Shown: piece after piece, positions 22,742 through 29,924 of the stretch
How the letters are laid out: each line of letters begins with the position of its first letter
Numbering within the stretch: the stretch's first letter is position 1
NCBI GenBank assembly: GCA_028280565.1
Contig: JANQLQ010000089.1
Coordinates: forward strand, 1-57,434
Direction: 5' to 3'
Origin: Fulvivirga sp.
GTDB taxonomy: Bacteria; Bacteroidota; Bacteroidia; Cytophagales; Cyclobacteriaceae
DNA: 57,434 nt
Program-made: the position numbers and the translations under genes
Notes under the pieces: generated by a model
Told to the model about the DNA's origin: nothing
The model's database searches: none
What the model saw: only the letters and a program-made list of their open reading frames with translations

Positions 22742-23474
22742 AAATTTTTTGAATATGACGGAGAAGCAAAAAGATAAAAGCATTTATCGGGTCTTTTCTG
22801 TCGATCGGCTATTTGAAATTTTTAACTCAAAACAATTAACTCTTGTAAGACCTGAGCTTTGGGACGATCCGTTTGAAAATGTAATTATGAATTCAACAGG
22901 TGAACTGGAGTCTGGTGAGTTATTCTCGATTGATTTTAGAGATAATTTTTATGGACAATGTTGGACATATACAAATGAAAGTGATGCTATCTGGAGAATT
23001 TATGCTCCAAAAAAGGATGGTGTGAGAGTAAGAACCACTCCTAGAAAATTGCTAAAATCATTATATGACCAGTCTGATAAATTTAGAGACATTCACTGCT
23101 TCATTGGTAAGGTTGATTATTACAACAAAAAGAGCCTTAATGGAATGCTTAATAACTCAAAAATAATTTCATCTTGGTTGCTAGATTCTACAGGGGCAGG
23201 GCATGCGAAGACACTTCTTTTTAAAAGGAATGCATTCAAACATGAGAATGAAGTACGGATTCTATATAATGGTAATAAGAAGATTAAAGGAGACTTGTTC
23301 AAATATTCAATTGACCCGTTTGATTTAATTGAGGATATTGTTTTTGATCCTAGAATGGATTACAAAAAATTTAAAAAATATAAATCTGACCTTAAGAAAC
23401 AAGGATTTGAGGGCCGAATTGTTAAGTCAAATTTATATCAGGCCCCAAACCTCAATTTCAAACTTGTAACCTAA
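22734..23474 (+). CDS. DUF2971 family protein
   Basis: About 246 residues from ATG at 22734; a second ATG at 22755 is possible. Family landmarks: YRVFSVDRLFEIFNSKQL, LRPELWDDPFEN-like RPELWDDPFEN, YGQCWTYTNESDAIWRIYAP, and HENEVRILY. DUF2971 proteins occur often in defence islands, and Abi-type function has been proposed for some. It follows the nuclease fusion in the same direction and with similar A+T-rich composition, so the two probably form one operon. Confidence 0.7.
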   Translation: MVRNFLNMTEKQKDKSIYRVFSVDRLFEIFNSKQLTLVRPELWDDPFENVIMNSTGELESGELFSIDFRDNFYGQCWTYTNESDAIWRIYAPKKDGVRVRTTPRKLLKSLYDQSDKFRDIHCFIGKVDYYNKKSLNGMLNNSKIISSWLLDSTGAGHAKTLLFKRNAFKHENEVRILYNGNKKIKGDLFKYSIDPFDLIEDIVFDPRMDYKKFKKYKSDLKKQGFEGRIVKSNLYQAPNLNFKLVT

Positions 23475-23484
23475 AAGTTGGACT

Positions 23485-23736
23485 ATGGTTTTCATCTATT
23501 TGGATTGGAGTGTAATCTCTCAGATGAGATCAGGTCATCATAAACAACTCAAGGAAATCCTTAACCAGCCCAACAGAATCGTTACTCTTTATTCTACTTC
23601 ACACATTGGAGATATACTTTCAAGCTATAAGGAAGATTCTCAGCGGTTAAAGACCATTGAAGAAGATTTAGAATTTATCTCCTCCTTGACGAATAATTGC
23701 TTTCTATCCAATGATGGAAAAGAAATCAGCTACTAG
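23485..23736 (+). pseudogene. Truncated gene, N-terminal part only
   Basis: 83 codons beginning MVFIYLDWSVISQMRSG, a strand-plus-acid start like a PIN-type or similar nuclease fold, then a helical stretch (LKTIEEDLEFISSLTNN). It stops at the edge of the IS110-family element. The expected rest of a larger domain is absent, and it is not found beyond the IS either, so insertion was followed by loss or rearrangement. It starts 10 bp after the DUF2971 gene and was probably the last gene of that operon. Confidence 0.55.
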
Positions 23737-23800
23737 GTACTGTGTACAATTCCAAATGTTTTTAAGACTTTAGGAGATCCAATTTATTTGGATCATCCTG

Positions 23801-24838
23801 TTAGGCAGAGGCTAATGTCTCTGCTGATTTTTCCTGATAACAAGGATCATAATTAGTGTCATTAATCCACAGTGAAAACATCAGACAAAGTAGTTTACGT
23901 TGGACTGCCACTAATGCAATAATAGGCTTAGACTTCTTTTCTTTGAGCCGTTGATAAAAGGGTTTAAGTGTTGGATTACATCGTACTGCCGTCAACGAGG
24001 GCATGTGCAGTGCGGCTCTGATATAGCTATTTCCTCTTTTACTTATGGATGTTTTTCCCTTGTATAACCCTGATTCTCTATGAACTACATCATAACCTGT
24101 GTAAGAAGTCAATTGCTTCGCACTTGTAATACCATGAAAACCTCTTGTCTCAGCTATGACCACTGTGGCTGAGATAAAACTAATGCCTGGTATCGAAGTA
24201 AGTTGAGCTACTTTATAGTTTAGTTCTTCGTCTGAAATTACTAGCTCCTGCATTTCGGCCTCTACTTCTTTTATCTGATCCAAGATCAATTGAAGACGCT
24301 TTTTAAGCCTCAATAAAACTCTCTCTTGAAAACTAAAGCTGTGCTCCAAGGCATGAAGTTTACATTTTAATGCACTTTGCTCTTTTACCAATTGCCCTCG
24401 CTCACGAGATAAGCTCTTTAAGTTTTGTAATACTTGTCTGGCAGGTTCCCATCGATCTATCACTCGTTCCAAGCCAAGAATACATAGCATCTTGGCATCC
24501 AGTAAATCCGTCTTCGATCGTTGTTGAAGGCTTTCAGCATACTTCTTTACCCTTCCTGAAGGCATAACGCATACATTGAACCCCTGACCATAGAGAAAAT
24601 GACAAAGTGCTTCATGATAAACACCAGTTGATTCCATAATAATGCTAAGCTTATCCGATGAAATAAGCTTTTCTGAAAACCACAGAATCAAGGATTCCAT
24701 TCCTGTAGGTGTATTATCAAAACCAGCTTCTGATATAATAGTATGCTTCATATGGCTATTGATATAACCATAACACACTTTGAAATCATCTTTAGCTACA
24801 TCTATCCCTATTGATTGTTTGATAATGATTGGTTCCAT
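23801..24838 (-). CDS. IS110-family transposase (DEDD recombinase)
   Basis: 345 residues from ATG at 24838, preceded by AAAAAGGAGGAT, a strong Shine-Dalgarno site unusual for Bacteroidota. The N-terminal DEDD domain shows SIGIDVAKDDFKVCYG, IIMESTGVYHEAL and RSKTDLLDAKML. The C-terminal Transposase_20 part has LTSIPGISFISATVVIAE and LTSYTGYDVVHRESG, with the Ser of GKTSISKRGNSYIR as likely nucleophile. Full length and intact frame suggest it is functional. These enzymes use a bridge RNA to choose target and donor DNA. Confidence 0.9.
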   Translation of the reverse strand: MEPIIIKQSIGIDVAKDDFKVCYGYINSHMKHTIISEAGFDNTPTGMESLILWFSEKLISSDKLSIIMESTGVYHEALCHFLYGQGFNVCVMPSGRVKKYAESLQQRSKTDLLDAKMLCILGLERVIDRWEPARQVLQNLKSLSRERGQLVKEQSALKCKLHALEHSFSFQERVLLRLKKRLQLILDQIKEVEAEMQELVISDEELNYKVAQLTSIPGISFISATVVIAETRGFHGITSAKQLTSYTGYDVVHRESGLYKGKTSISKRGNSYIRAALHMPSLTAVRCNPTLKPFYQRLKEKKSKPIIALVAVQRKLLCLMFSLWINDTNYDPCYQEKSAETLASA

Positions 24839-24865
24839 ATCCTCCTTTTTAACTCTCAAAAACAC

Positions 24866-25050
24866 TTTTGCTCGTTTTTGATACGGTCTAGCACAGCTGA
24901 CCCAGGTACTTGTTCAAGCTCATTGAGAAAAAGAGATAGGTGATCATCCTAAAATGCGATATCGACCTATTCGTATCAAGCTAGACTCCTAATCCTATCT
25001 CTTTGAGTTTTCTCTCAAATCTAGTGCTTACCTTACTGCTTAATTTTAAC
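24866..25050 (-). ncRNA. Probable bridge RNA region of the IS110 element
   Basis: Non-coding DNA directly upstream of the transposase, where IS110-group elements encode their bridge RNA. It contains an 11-bp perfect stem, AAAGAGATAGG (24930-24940) with CCTATCTCTTT (24994-25004), closing a 53-nt internal region that could hold a binding loop. RNA boundaries and guide loops are not defined here; strand is assumed to follow the transposase. Confidence 0.5.
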
Positions 25051-25053
25051 CTA

Positions 25054-25078
25054 GCTAACATACGAGCTAGGCGTTAGC
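25054..25078. repeat. Inverted repeat at the IS/PAS-gene junction
   Basis: GCTAAC (25054-25059) and GTTAGC (25073-25078) with TACGAGCTAGGC between them. It overlaps the last codons of the PAS gene. TAACATACGA also occurs in the cassette site at the window start. It may be a short integron-type recombination site or a coincidence. Confidence 0.25.
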
Positions 25079-26482
25079 GTTGGGAATCGAAAGTTCGAAA
25101 AAGTTGGGTCTATGCACAGTTAATGACCCTGAGAGGCCATCTACGATGCTACGAATGACCTCATATTCCGGGCTTTGATCAAGCAATCCTTTGGCTGTAC
25201 TGCTATCGTCACAATACAATAACTTAACCCCCTTTCGTGGCCAAGTTTTGACCGCGATCTCAATTTTGCTAGGTTGATGTTGTAGGCTGTAGGCCAACAG
25301 GTTTCGTACGAGTAAGGTTAAGACTTGTGGGGGACCAAAAAACAGGTCGTAAAAATCATTTTCATACTCGAAAGATACCTGGCCCTCTTTGATTTCTTTC
25401 ATCTCTCCGGCAACACTCCTGATCAATCGGTCGAAGAAAATGAACTCCGCACCTTTGGGCAGACTTTCAAGGCCATCCACTATCGGTCCGCCAATCAGTT
25501 CCTTCACAATCCATGCATGTTCCAGGATCGTATTGACATAGAATCGACTCTCATCTTTTGGGTCCATTGCTTTTTCCAGAGAGATGCCGGAGCCGATAAC
25601 CTGGGATAGGGATCTAAGCTGACGGTATTTGACTACCTCGTCCAGATGATCGGTCTCGTCCGGTTGCTTGTTGGAGTTGGGGTCTTCAAAGCGATAAATG
25701 TATTCATCTAGCTCCTTTTGGTTTTCAATGGCCTTCGTGATGGTCAGCTTTGCGGGTATCACACGTGACCTACCTCGTATCTTGATCGGTTCAGCATACA
25801 TACTGACGGCCCCCTGTTCAGGCAGTTCCACCGTGATACCCGGTAAAAATTGGGAAATGGATTGGCCGATAAGCTGTTCATGAGAATATTCCAGGACCTC
25901 TTCCGCACGTTGATTGATGAACCGTATTCGTTGTTCTTGATCCGTGACAATGATGAGGGTATCCGGTTGTTCGGACAGCAGTGTATTGAGCACCTTACGA
26001 GAAACTACCGCCGGTTCGAGCGTTTGTGTCACGAGGTTGAGAACAAAAGATATGAAATTCAAGAGATTTCTTTTGTCCTGCATAATGTCGGTGACTTCTG
26101 CCTGTGCTCGAAAATCCAGCCGGGAAATATCTGCAATGGACTCGTTCAATGAATCAAAGTATTCCTTGAAAGTATTTTGCTTGATCCCAAGAAAGACCAC
26201 TTTTTCCAGTACGGCAAACAAGCCTTTGTATTCGTCCCCCCAGGATTCTGCCTGGTTCAGGATTTCATACGCTTGGTTAAGAATACTTTCAATTCGTTTT
26301 AGTTCGAGTTTTTGCTGTGTGAGTTCGTCATCGATGGTAGCTAAGATGCCCTGTTCAAATACCGTCAAATCTTCCCCTGCCGCCTGCCTTTTCTGTATAT
26401 CCGAATACAGCCGCTTGATCGAATCCTGGACTGATGGGTCCTTGCTGAAAGCGACATCTTTTATTTTCTTACTATCAGGCAT
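25067..26482 (-). CDS. PAS-domain sensor-like protein with degenerate histidine-kinase ATPase domain
   Basis: About 471 residues. A helical N-terminal half, a PAS domain at about 165-270 (TLIIVTDQEQRIRFINQRAEEVL, EQLIGQSISQFLP), a linker, then a C-terminal region resembling a kinase ATPase fold (PPQVLTLLVRNLLAYSLQHQ, a weak N-box; DGLSGSLTVH near the end). The phospho-acceptor His and the glycine-rich ATP lid are not clear, so it may signal by binding partners rather than phosphotransfer. No membrane segment: cytoplasmic. The last codons lie in the inverted repeat at the IS junction. Confidence 0.65.
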   Translation of the reverse strand: MPDSKKIKDVAFSKDPSVQDSIKRLYSDIQKRQAAGEDLTVFEQGILATIDDELTQQKLELKRIESILNQAYEILNQAESWGDEYKGLFAVLEKVVFLGIKQNTFKEYFDSLNESIADISRLDFRAQAEVTDIMQDKRNLLNFISFVLNLVTQTLEPAVVSRKVLNTLLSEQPDTLIIVTDQEQRIRFINQRAEEVLEYSHEQLIGQSISQFLPGITVELPEQGAVSMYAEPIKIRGRSRVIPAKLTITKAIENQKELDEYIYRFEDPNSNKQPDETDHLDEVVKYRQLRSLSQVIGSGISLEKAMDPKDESRFYVNTILEHAWIVKELIGGPIVDGLESLPKGAEFIFFDRLIRSVAGEMKEIKEGQVSFEYENDFYDLFFGPPQVLTLLVRNLLAYSLQHQPSKIEIAVKTWPRKGVKLLYCDDSSTAKGLLDQSPEYEVIRSIVDGLSGSLTVHRPNFFELSIPNANA

Positions 26483-26555
26483 CAACTGTATATCTACTTA
26501 CTCCATAGAGGACTTTGGCGGCTAATCCTAACTAAAAAAGAAAGGCTGTTTCAAT

Positions 26556-26680
26556 CAAACCTTAAAAGATCTGATCAAAGGGTGTTTTTTTAGGTCAAAA
26601 CCCTAGATAATCTCTTTTAAGGGTTTGGTTAGTCTCAAGCATCATCTAGGGTTCAAACCCCTTTTTAAAGCGCCTTTGAT
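26556..26680. other. Structured intergenic segment with three inverted repeats
   Basis: Three pairs of complementary segments lie within about 125 bp: CAAACCTTAAAAGA with TCTTTTAAGGGTTTG, AACCCTAGAT with ATCTAGGGTT, and ATCAAAGG with CCTTTGAT. They are interleaved, so not all can form at once except as a pseudoknot. It lies upstream of the PAS gene and downstream of the STAS-like gene; it could be leader, terminator or remnant of a repeat. Confidence 0.3.
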
Positions 26681-26709
26681 AGTGTGAAGTTACAAGTTTC
26701 CTAGAAATA

Positions 26710-27111
26710 CTAGTTCATACGATCAAAAAGCTCCAACCAGCTCAATGCTTTGTGCTTGCAGGTGAAAAACTTCATTGGAATAGGTGGTGCGTGAAAATCA
26801 GCAAAGTTCTGTAAAAATACCTTGTTGAGAATATTGTCATAATGAAAGGCAGCAGCCGTAAGGTATTTTGAGGCCTCCGCTGACTCTAAGTAGACCAGCG
26901 CCTGTTTGTCCACAGAGAGCAATTCCCGAACGTCACAGTACATGGGCATCATCTGTTTGTCGGAGACAAATAATCGATCCGCAATCATTTGTTTGGCCCC
27001 TTCATAGTTGAGCCGTGCGCCCGGCTTATACACCTGCATTATTACCCCTTTTTTCACCTCATAAGTACAATATTCATTTTCCGTATAGCTCCTTATTCGT
27101 TTTTTTAGCAT
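26710..27111 (-). CDS. STAS/SEC14-like small protein
   Basis: 133 residues, soluble. Strands and helices alternate (YCTYEVKKGVIMQVYKPGA, MMPMYCDVRELLSVDKQALVYL) and it ends FFTCKHKALSWLELF, as in Bacteroidota proteins annotated as STAS/SEC14 domain-containing. These are thought to be regulatory and are often near sensor proteins. It shares strand with the PAS protein downstream, with about 225 bp between them. Function unknown. Confidence 0.6.
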   Translation of the reverse strand: MLKKRIRSYTENEYCTYEVKKGVIMQVYKPGARLNYEGAKQMIADRLFVSDKQMMPMYCDVRELLSVDKQALVYLESAEASKYLTAAAFHYDNILNKVFLQNFADFHAPPIPMKFFTCKHKALSWLELFDRMN

Positions 27112-27480
27112 TCAAAATGGTTAAAATCCTCTATTACCTGGTTAAACTACGCATCAGCAGCCTTTGCGATCATGATTCTTTTCACACGGTCAGTTGATAT
27201 TTGATCGCCAATACCGCTACTTATAAAGTCATTGAACGTTGAAAAGATTCCAAATGAACCTTTTCTTCGGTGGTTAGGGGGAAGTCAGTAGTTGCAGTGT
27301 ACCCACTACACAAGTACCGACTAATAAAGGAAATGGATGGTGAAATACCAACGGTATCGGATGGATTTTTTGATTATTTTGGAATAAGGAGGGAAGCAGA
27401 CAAATGGCCTTTTTTTTGTCAATGTCACTATTAGGCGGATAGCTGACCCTAGCAGTGGGTTGAGGTCATCCTTGGATGGT
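27112..27480. other. Intergenic, no gene seen
   Basis: 369 bp without a convincing reading frame. A minus-strand frame over 27321-27518 overlaps the following gene and lacks a protein-like composition. No clear terminator or promoter could be identified. Confidence 0.4.
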
Positions 27481-27708
27481 TCAATGCAGGATAGGATTTT
27501 CCTCCTGTTCATAACCATCCCATTCGGGAGGGTTGGCTTCTAAGGATTGTTGGGCATGTTCAAGCAACCGCTGCTCATGGTAGCGGATTTCCTCTTGCAG
27601 GGCCTTCACTTCTTTTCTGTTTTGGATGTAATACGCTCGTAACCAAAACGTCAGGATGGTCAGCATTCCTAATAGAATGAGATTAATTGCCCGGTCAAGA
27701 ACTTTCAT
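27481..27708 (-). CDS. Small membrane protein with coiled coil
   Basis: 75 residues: N-terminal membrane helix (AINLILLGMLTILTFWLRAYYI), then a charged coiled coil (EVKALQEEIRYHEQRLLEHA) and an acidic tail. No known family. The isolated position leaves its role open. Confidence 0.5.
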   Translation of the reverse strand: MKVLDRAINLILLGMLTILTFWLRAYYIQNRKEVKALQEEIRYHEQRLLEHAQQSLEANPPEWDGYEQEENPILH

Positions 27709-27847
27709 GATCCTAAGATACTTACTTTTAAAATTTTATCTAACGGTTCATGATAAGATCTTAGCGATTTGATAGCATTGCTCTGTGAACATTTTGCACT
27801 GCTTTCGTGTCGTCAAAAGCGGACCAGAAATCGTACTTGTTATTGCT

Positions 27848-28090
27848 TTATTGTATTCTTGCGTCTGTAATTGATTCAGGGAAATAGCGCCCCAATCCAT
27901 CTTTTGCCACTGAAATTTCTTCGAGGTAAAATTCGCTAGAATCTTCACCTTCTAAGTCTATCAATTCCATTGCCTTTTCTTCATTCTCGGCATTGATGTC
28001 AAATCTTACTTCCTTCGCAAATACTTTACCACCTTTTTCAAGGTGGCTGTTCTTGTCGTTTTTTTTGTAAAAAGCTTCAAATCGTTTCAT
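27848..28090 (-). CDS. Small hypothetical protein
   Basis: 80 residues, soluble: basic N-terminus (MKRFEAFYKKNDKNSHLEKG), then a strand-helix pattern (KEVRFDINAENEEKAMELID) and an acidic C-terminal part. Composition is protein-like and a frame in another register over the same DNA is not. No recognised domain. Confidence 0.45.
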   Translation of the reverse strand: MKRFEAFYKKNDKNSHLEKGGKVFAKEVRFDINAENEEKAMELIDLEGEDSSEFYLEEISVAKDGLGRYFPESITDARIQ

Positions 28091-28320
28091 GACCGTTATT
28101 TGTTTACCGGAGCAACCAACAACGAGATATTAAATGGGTATTTGGTGATGAAGGTTTTTTAAACGCTCCTATTTCTATATTGCAAATAACGTAAATTATC
28201 ACTTGCAGTTGCCTCAATATCTATGGAAGGTTTTGCACATTTTTTTCTGTACCTTAGAAACAGTCACCACATAATGATACCCGCGATTATCATACCATGT
28301 GGGGATATAACCGATTTGTA

Positions 28321-28566
28321 TCAAAAGTTAAGTATGTATGTATGTATCACCGGTGCCGCCATTGAGGGTTTGTTGATATTGCATTTTGATCTCTTATTAT
28401 CACCCTTCATTATGAATCTCTTTTCAAAGGAGCAGTTTTTGAAAACAACGTTTTTGAAGAAAGCAAAGTCGTCAATTATGATGCATACACAATTGTCATA
28501 AGTTTGATTTTCGAAAGTATAGTGTTTGTCTGAGTTCAATACAATGGTATCTCGAACAGTTTTCAT
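28321..28566 (-). CDS. Small hypothetical protein, possibly truncated
   Basis: 81 residues. The first 50 (MKTVRDTIVLNSDKHYTFEN, YDNCVCIIIDDFAFFKNVVF) look like right-handed beta-helix or pentapeptide-type coils (FKNVVFKNCSFEKR). After that the sequence looks random, as if the frame was broken by a rearrangement. Low confidence. Confidence 0.3.
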   Translation of the reverse strand: MKTVRDTIVLNSDKHYTFENQTYDNCVCIIIDDFAFFKNVVFKNCSFEKRFIMKGDNKRSKCNINKPSMAAPVIHTYILNF

Positions 28567-28590
28567 TGTTTGCTATTTAACCCATGAAAC

Positions 28591-28626
28591 AAAAAAAGCC
28601 TTGCAAATCTATGGATCTACAAGGCT
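28591..28626 (-). terminator. Terminator after the intron-containing tRNA
   Basis: On the minus strand AGCCTTGTAGATC (28626-28614) pairs with GATTTGCAAGGCT (28609-28597) with one mismatch, loop CATA, followed by a run of T. It lies 15 bp after the tRNA 3' end. Confidence 0.85.
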
Positions 28627-28640
28627 GAATTAAATAGATG

Positions 28641-28976
28641 TGGGCCCTGCTGGGCTCGAACCAGCGGCCACCTGATTCCCCTTCCGAAAGTTTCCGCAAC
28701 GGGGGTGGACTATCTCATCACCCTTCCCGATAGTTATCGGAAGTGGGGTGCCGGGCGCTCTTGGAGTGCTTATCGGTAAGATTCCTCACACTCTAGTCTC
28801 TGCACCTTTCCAGCTACTCTTATATCTATTCACTGGACTTGGCTCAGGGTTGCCATATACCGACAACTATCGGTACTTAGGGTTCCCTGAATTCACCCGG
28901 TTTGCAATCTGGATTACTCCAGAATGTCACCATAAATTAATGAGTCAGGTGCTCTAACCAACTGAGCTAAGGGCCC
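28641..28976 (-). tRNA. tRNA-Ile(CAU)-like gene interrupted by a group I intron
   Basis: Exon 1 is 28976-28940 (37 nt) and exon 2 is 28677-28641 (37 nt). Joined, they form a 74-nt cloverleaf: acceptor GGGCCCT/AGGGCCC, D-arm GCTC/GAGC, anticodon arm CCTGA-CTCATAA-TCAGG, T-arm GCTGG/CCAGC with TTCGAGC, discriminator A, CCA not encoded. The anticodon is CAT. Acceptor and T-arm match bacterial tRNA-Ile2 (whose C34 is changed to lysidine) better than elongator Met. The intron interrupts the loop right after the anticodon. Ile2 versus Met remains an inference. Confidence 0.9.
28678..28939 (-). ncRNA. Group I self-splicing intron (262 nt, no ORF)
   Basis: All four conserved core segments occur in order on the minus strand: P (GAATTCAGGGAACCC, 28894-28880), Q (GGCAACCCTGAGCC, 28854-28841), R (GGTGCAGAGACTAGA, 28806-28792) and S (GATGAGATAGTCC, about 28720-28708). 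The 5' exon ends in U and the intron ends in G, as required; GUGA downstream can pair with UCAU as P1. No homing endonuclease fits inside. Core segments resemble those of the cyanobacterial tRNA-Leu and Azoarcus tRNA-Ile introns. Confidence 0.93.
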
Positions 28977-29162
28977 AAAAGCTGACTTTCTCTTTCCAAA
29001 AAGGGATGGCGAAAGTACAACTAATTCACTATGTTAAAGAACTGTTTTTCTTGGTTTTTTGGCCCAAAAAGCCAAAAAGCGTTAGAAAAGCATTAGAAAT
29101 TAAATCTACAAATTTTCGAATCTTCCTAACTCCTTTATTTTCAATATTTTACTTCACCCGTC

Positions 29163-29209
29163 CCACCTGATTATGAGTCAGGTGCTCTAACCAACTGAGC
29201 TAAGGGCCC
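29163..29209 (-). pseudogene. Truncated, intronless copy of the tRNA
   Basis: 47 nt identical to the spliced tRNA from its 5' end through the anticodon arm and into the variable loop (GGGCCCTTAGCTCAGTTGG onward). After that the T-arm and 3' acceptor strand are missing. The anticodon loop is continuous, without the intron. It lies 187 bp upstream of the intact gene on the same strand, as left by a tandem duplication or integration event. Confidence 0.85.
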
Positions 29210-29303
29210 TAAAACACGATGATGAAAACCAACGTCATCACCTTTGTTTTGGGTGTGCAATGTTACATATTTGCCCAAAATTAGGCAAACAAAATTTTTA
29301 AAA

Positions 29304-29924
29304 TTGAAAAAGCACGGAATTCGACATATCATCTTTGACCTTGGAGGGGTGATCATTGACCTGGATACTTCCAAAACTGTCCGAGGGATGGCCCAATGGA
29401 TGGAGATAGGGGAGGAAGAAGCTTTAAAGGTGTTTCACGAGGATGACAGGTTCAAACAATACGAGAAAGGAGAAATTTCTGACGCCGACTTTCGTGATTT
29501 TATCCGTGGATTGGCTCCTAATTCTTTAACTGATGAAGCCATTGATGATGTGTGGAATGCCATGCTCTTGGACATCCCCGGAGAGCGGATCCGCCTATTA
29601 CAAGCACTCAAACCACACTATTCCTTGTACCTTTTAAGCAATACCAACGCCATTCACCTTGAAGACGTGGTGCTAAAGCTAGGTCAACAGGGAATCTCTT
29701 CTTTTAAGGAACTATTTGATGCAGAGTATTATTCACATCTTGTGGGTATGCGAAAGCCGGATGCGGAAATTTATGAACATGTGCTGGAAGACCAAGGCCT
29801 GGCCGCACAAGAGACTATTTTTTTTGATGATAACCCGGATAACATCAAATCGGCAAAATCATTGGGTATCCAAACTTTCCATGTACTTCACCCCAATGAC
29901 GTTTTAACTTATTTTAATGGATAA
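29304..29924 (+). CDS. HAD-superfamily hydrolase, subfamily IA
   Basis: About 206 residues from a TTG at 29304; the upstream ATG would add an unlikely N-terminus next to the tRNA fragment. Motif I HIIFDLGGVIIDLD, motif II YLLSNTNAIH, motif III Lys in GMRKPDAEIY, motif IV IFFDDNPDNI. YihX-like members dephosphorylate sugar phosphates or nucleotides; the substrate here is not known. It overlaps the M50 gene by 8 bp, so the two are co-transcribed. Confidence 0.85.
   Translation: MKKHGIRHIIFDLGGVIIDLDTSKTVRGMAQWMEIGEEEALKVFHEDDRFKQYEKGEISDADFRDFIRGLAPNSLTDEAIDDVWNAMLLDIPGERIRLLQALKPHYSLYLLSNTNAIHLEDVVLKLGQQGISSFKELFDAEYYSHLVGMRKPDAEIYEHVLEDQGLAAQETIFFDDNPDNIKSAKSLGIQTFHVLHPNDVLTYFNG

Larger units (their letters stand above)
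23737..25050 (-). mobile_element. IS110-family insertion sequence (limits approximate)
   Basis: One transposase gene on the minus strand with about 65 bp beyond its stop and about 200 bp before its start. Long 5' non-coding DNA and absence of clear terminal inverted repeats are typical of the IS110 group. The left limit is set by the truncated gene at 23736; the right limit by the end of the PAS gene at 25067. The exact ends cannot be placed without an empty site. Confidence 0.7.

Noticed and set aside
28748-28957. Plus-strand 69-codon frame over the tRNA/intron region
   Set aside because: It runs antisense to the group I intron core and tRNA exon, which explain the conservation.
29171-29374. 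Minus-strand frame ending in LAQLVRAPDS
   Set aside because: This is the well-known translation of a tRNA gene read as protein; it covers the tRNA stub.
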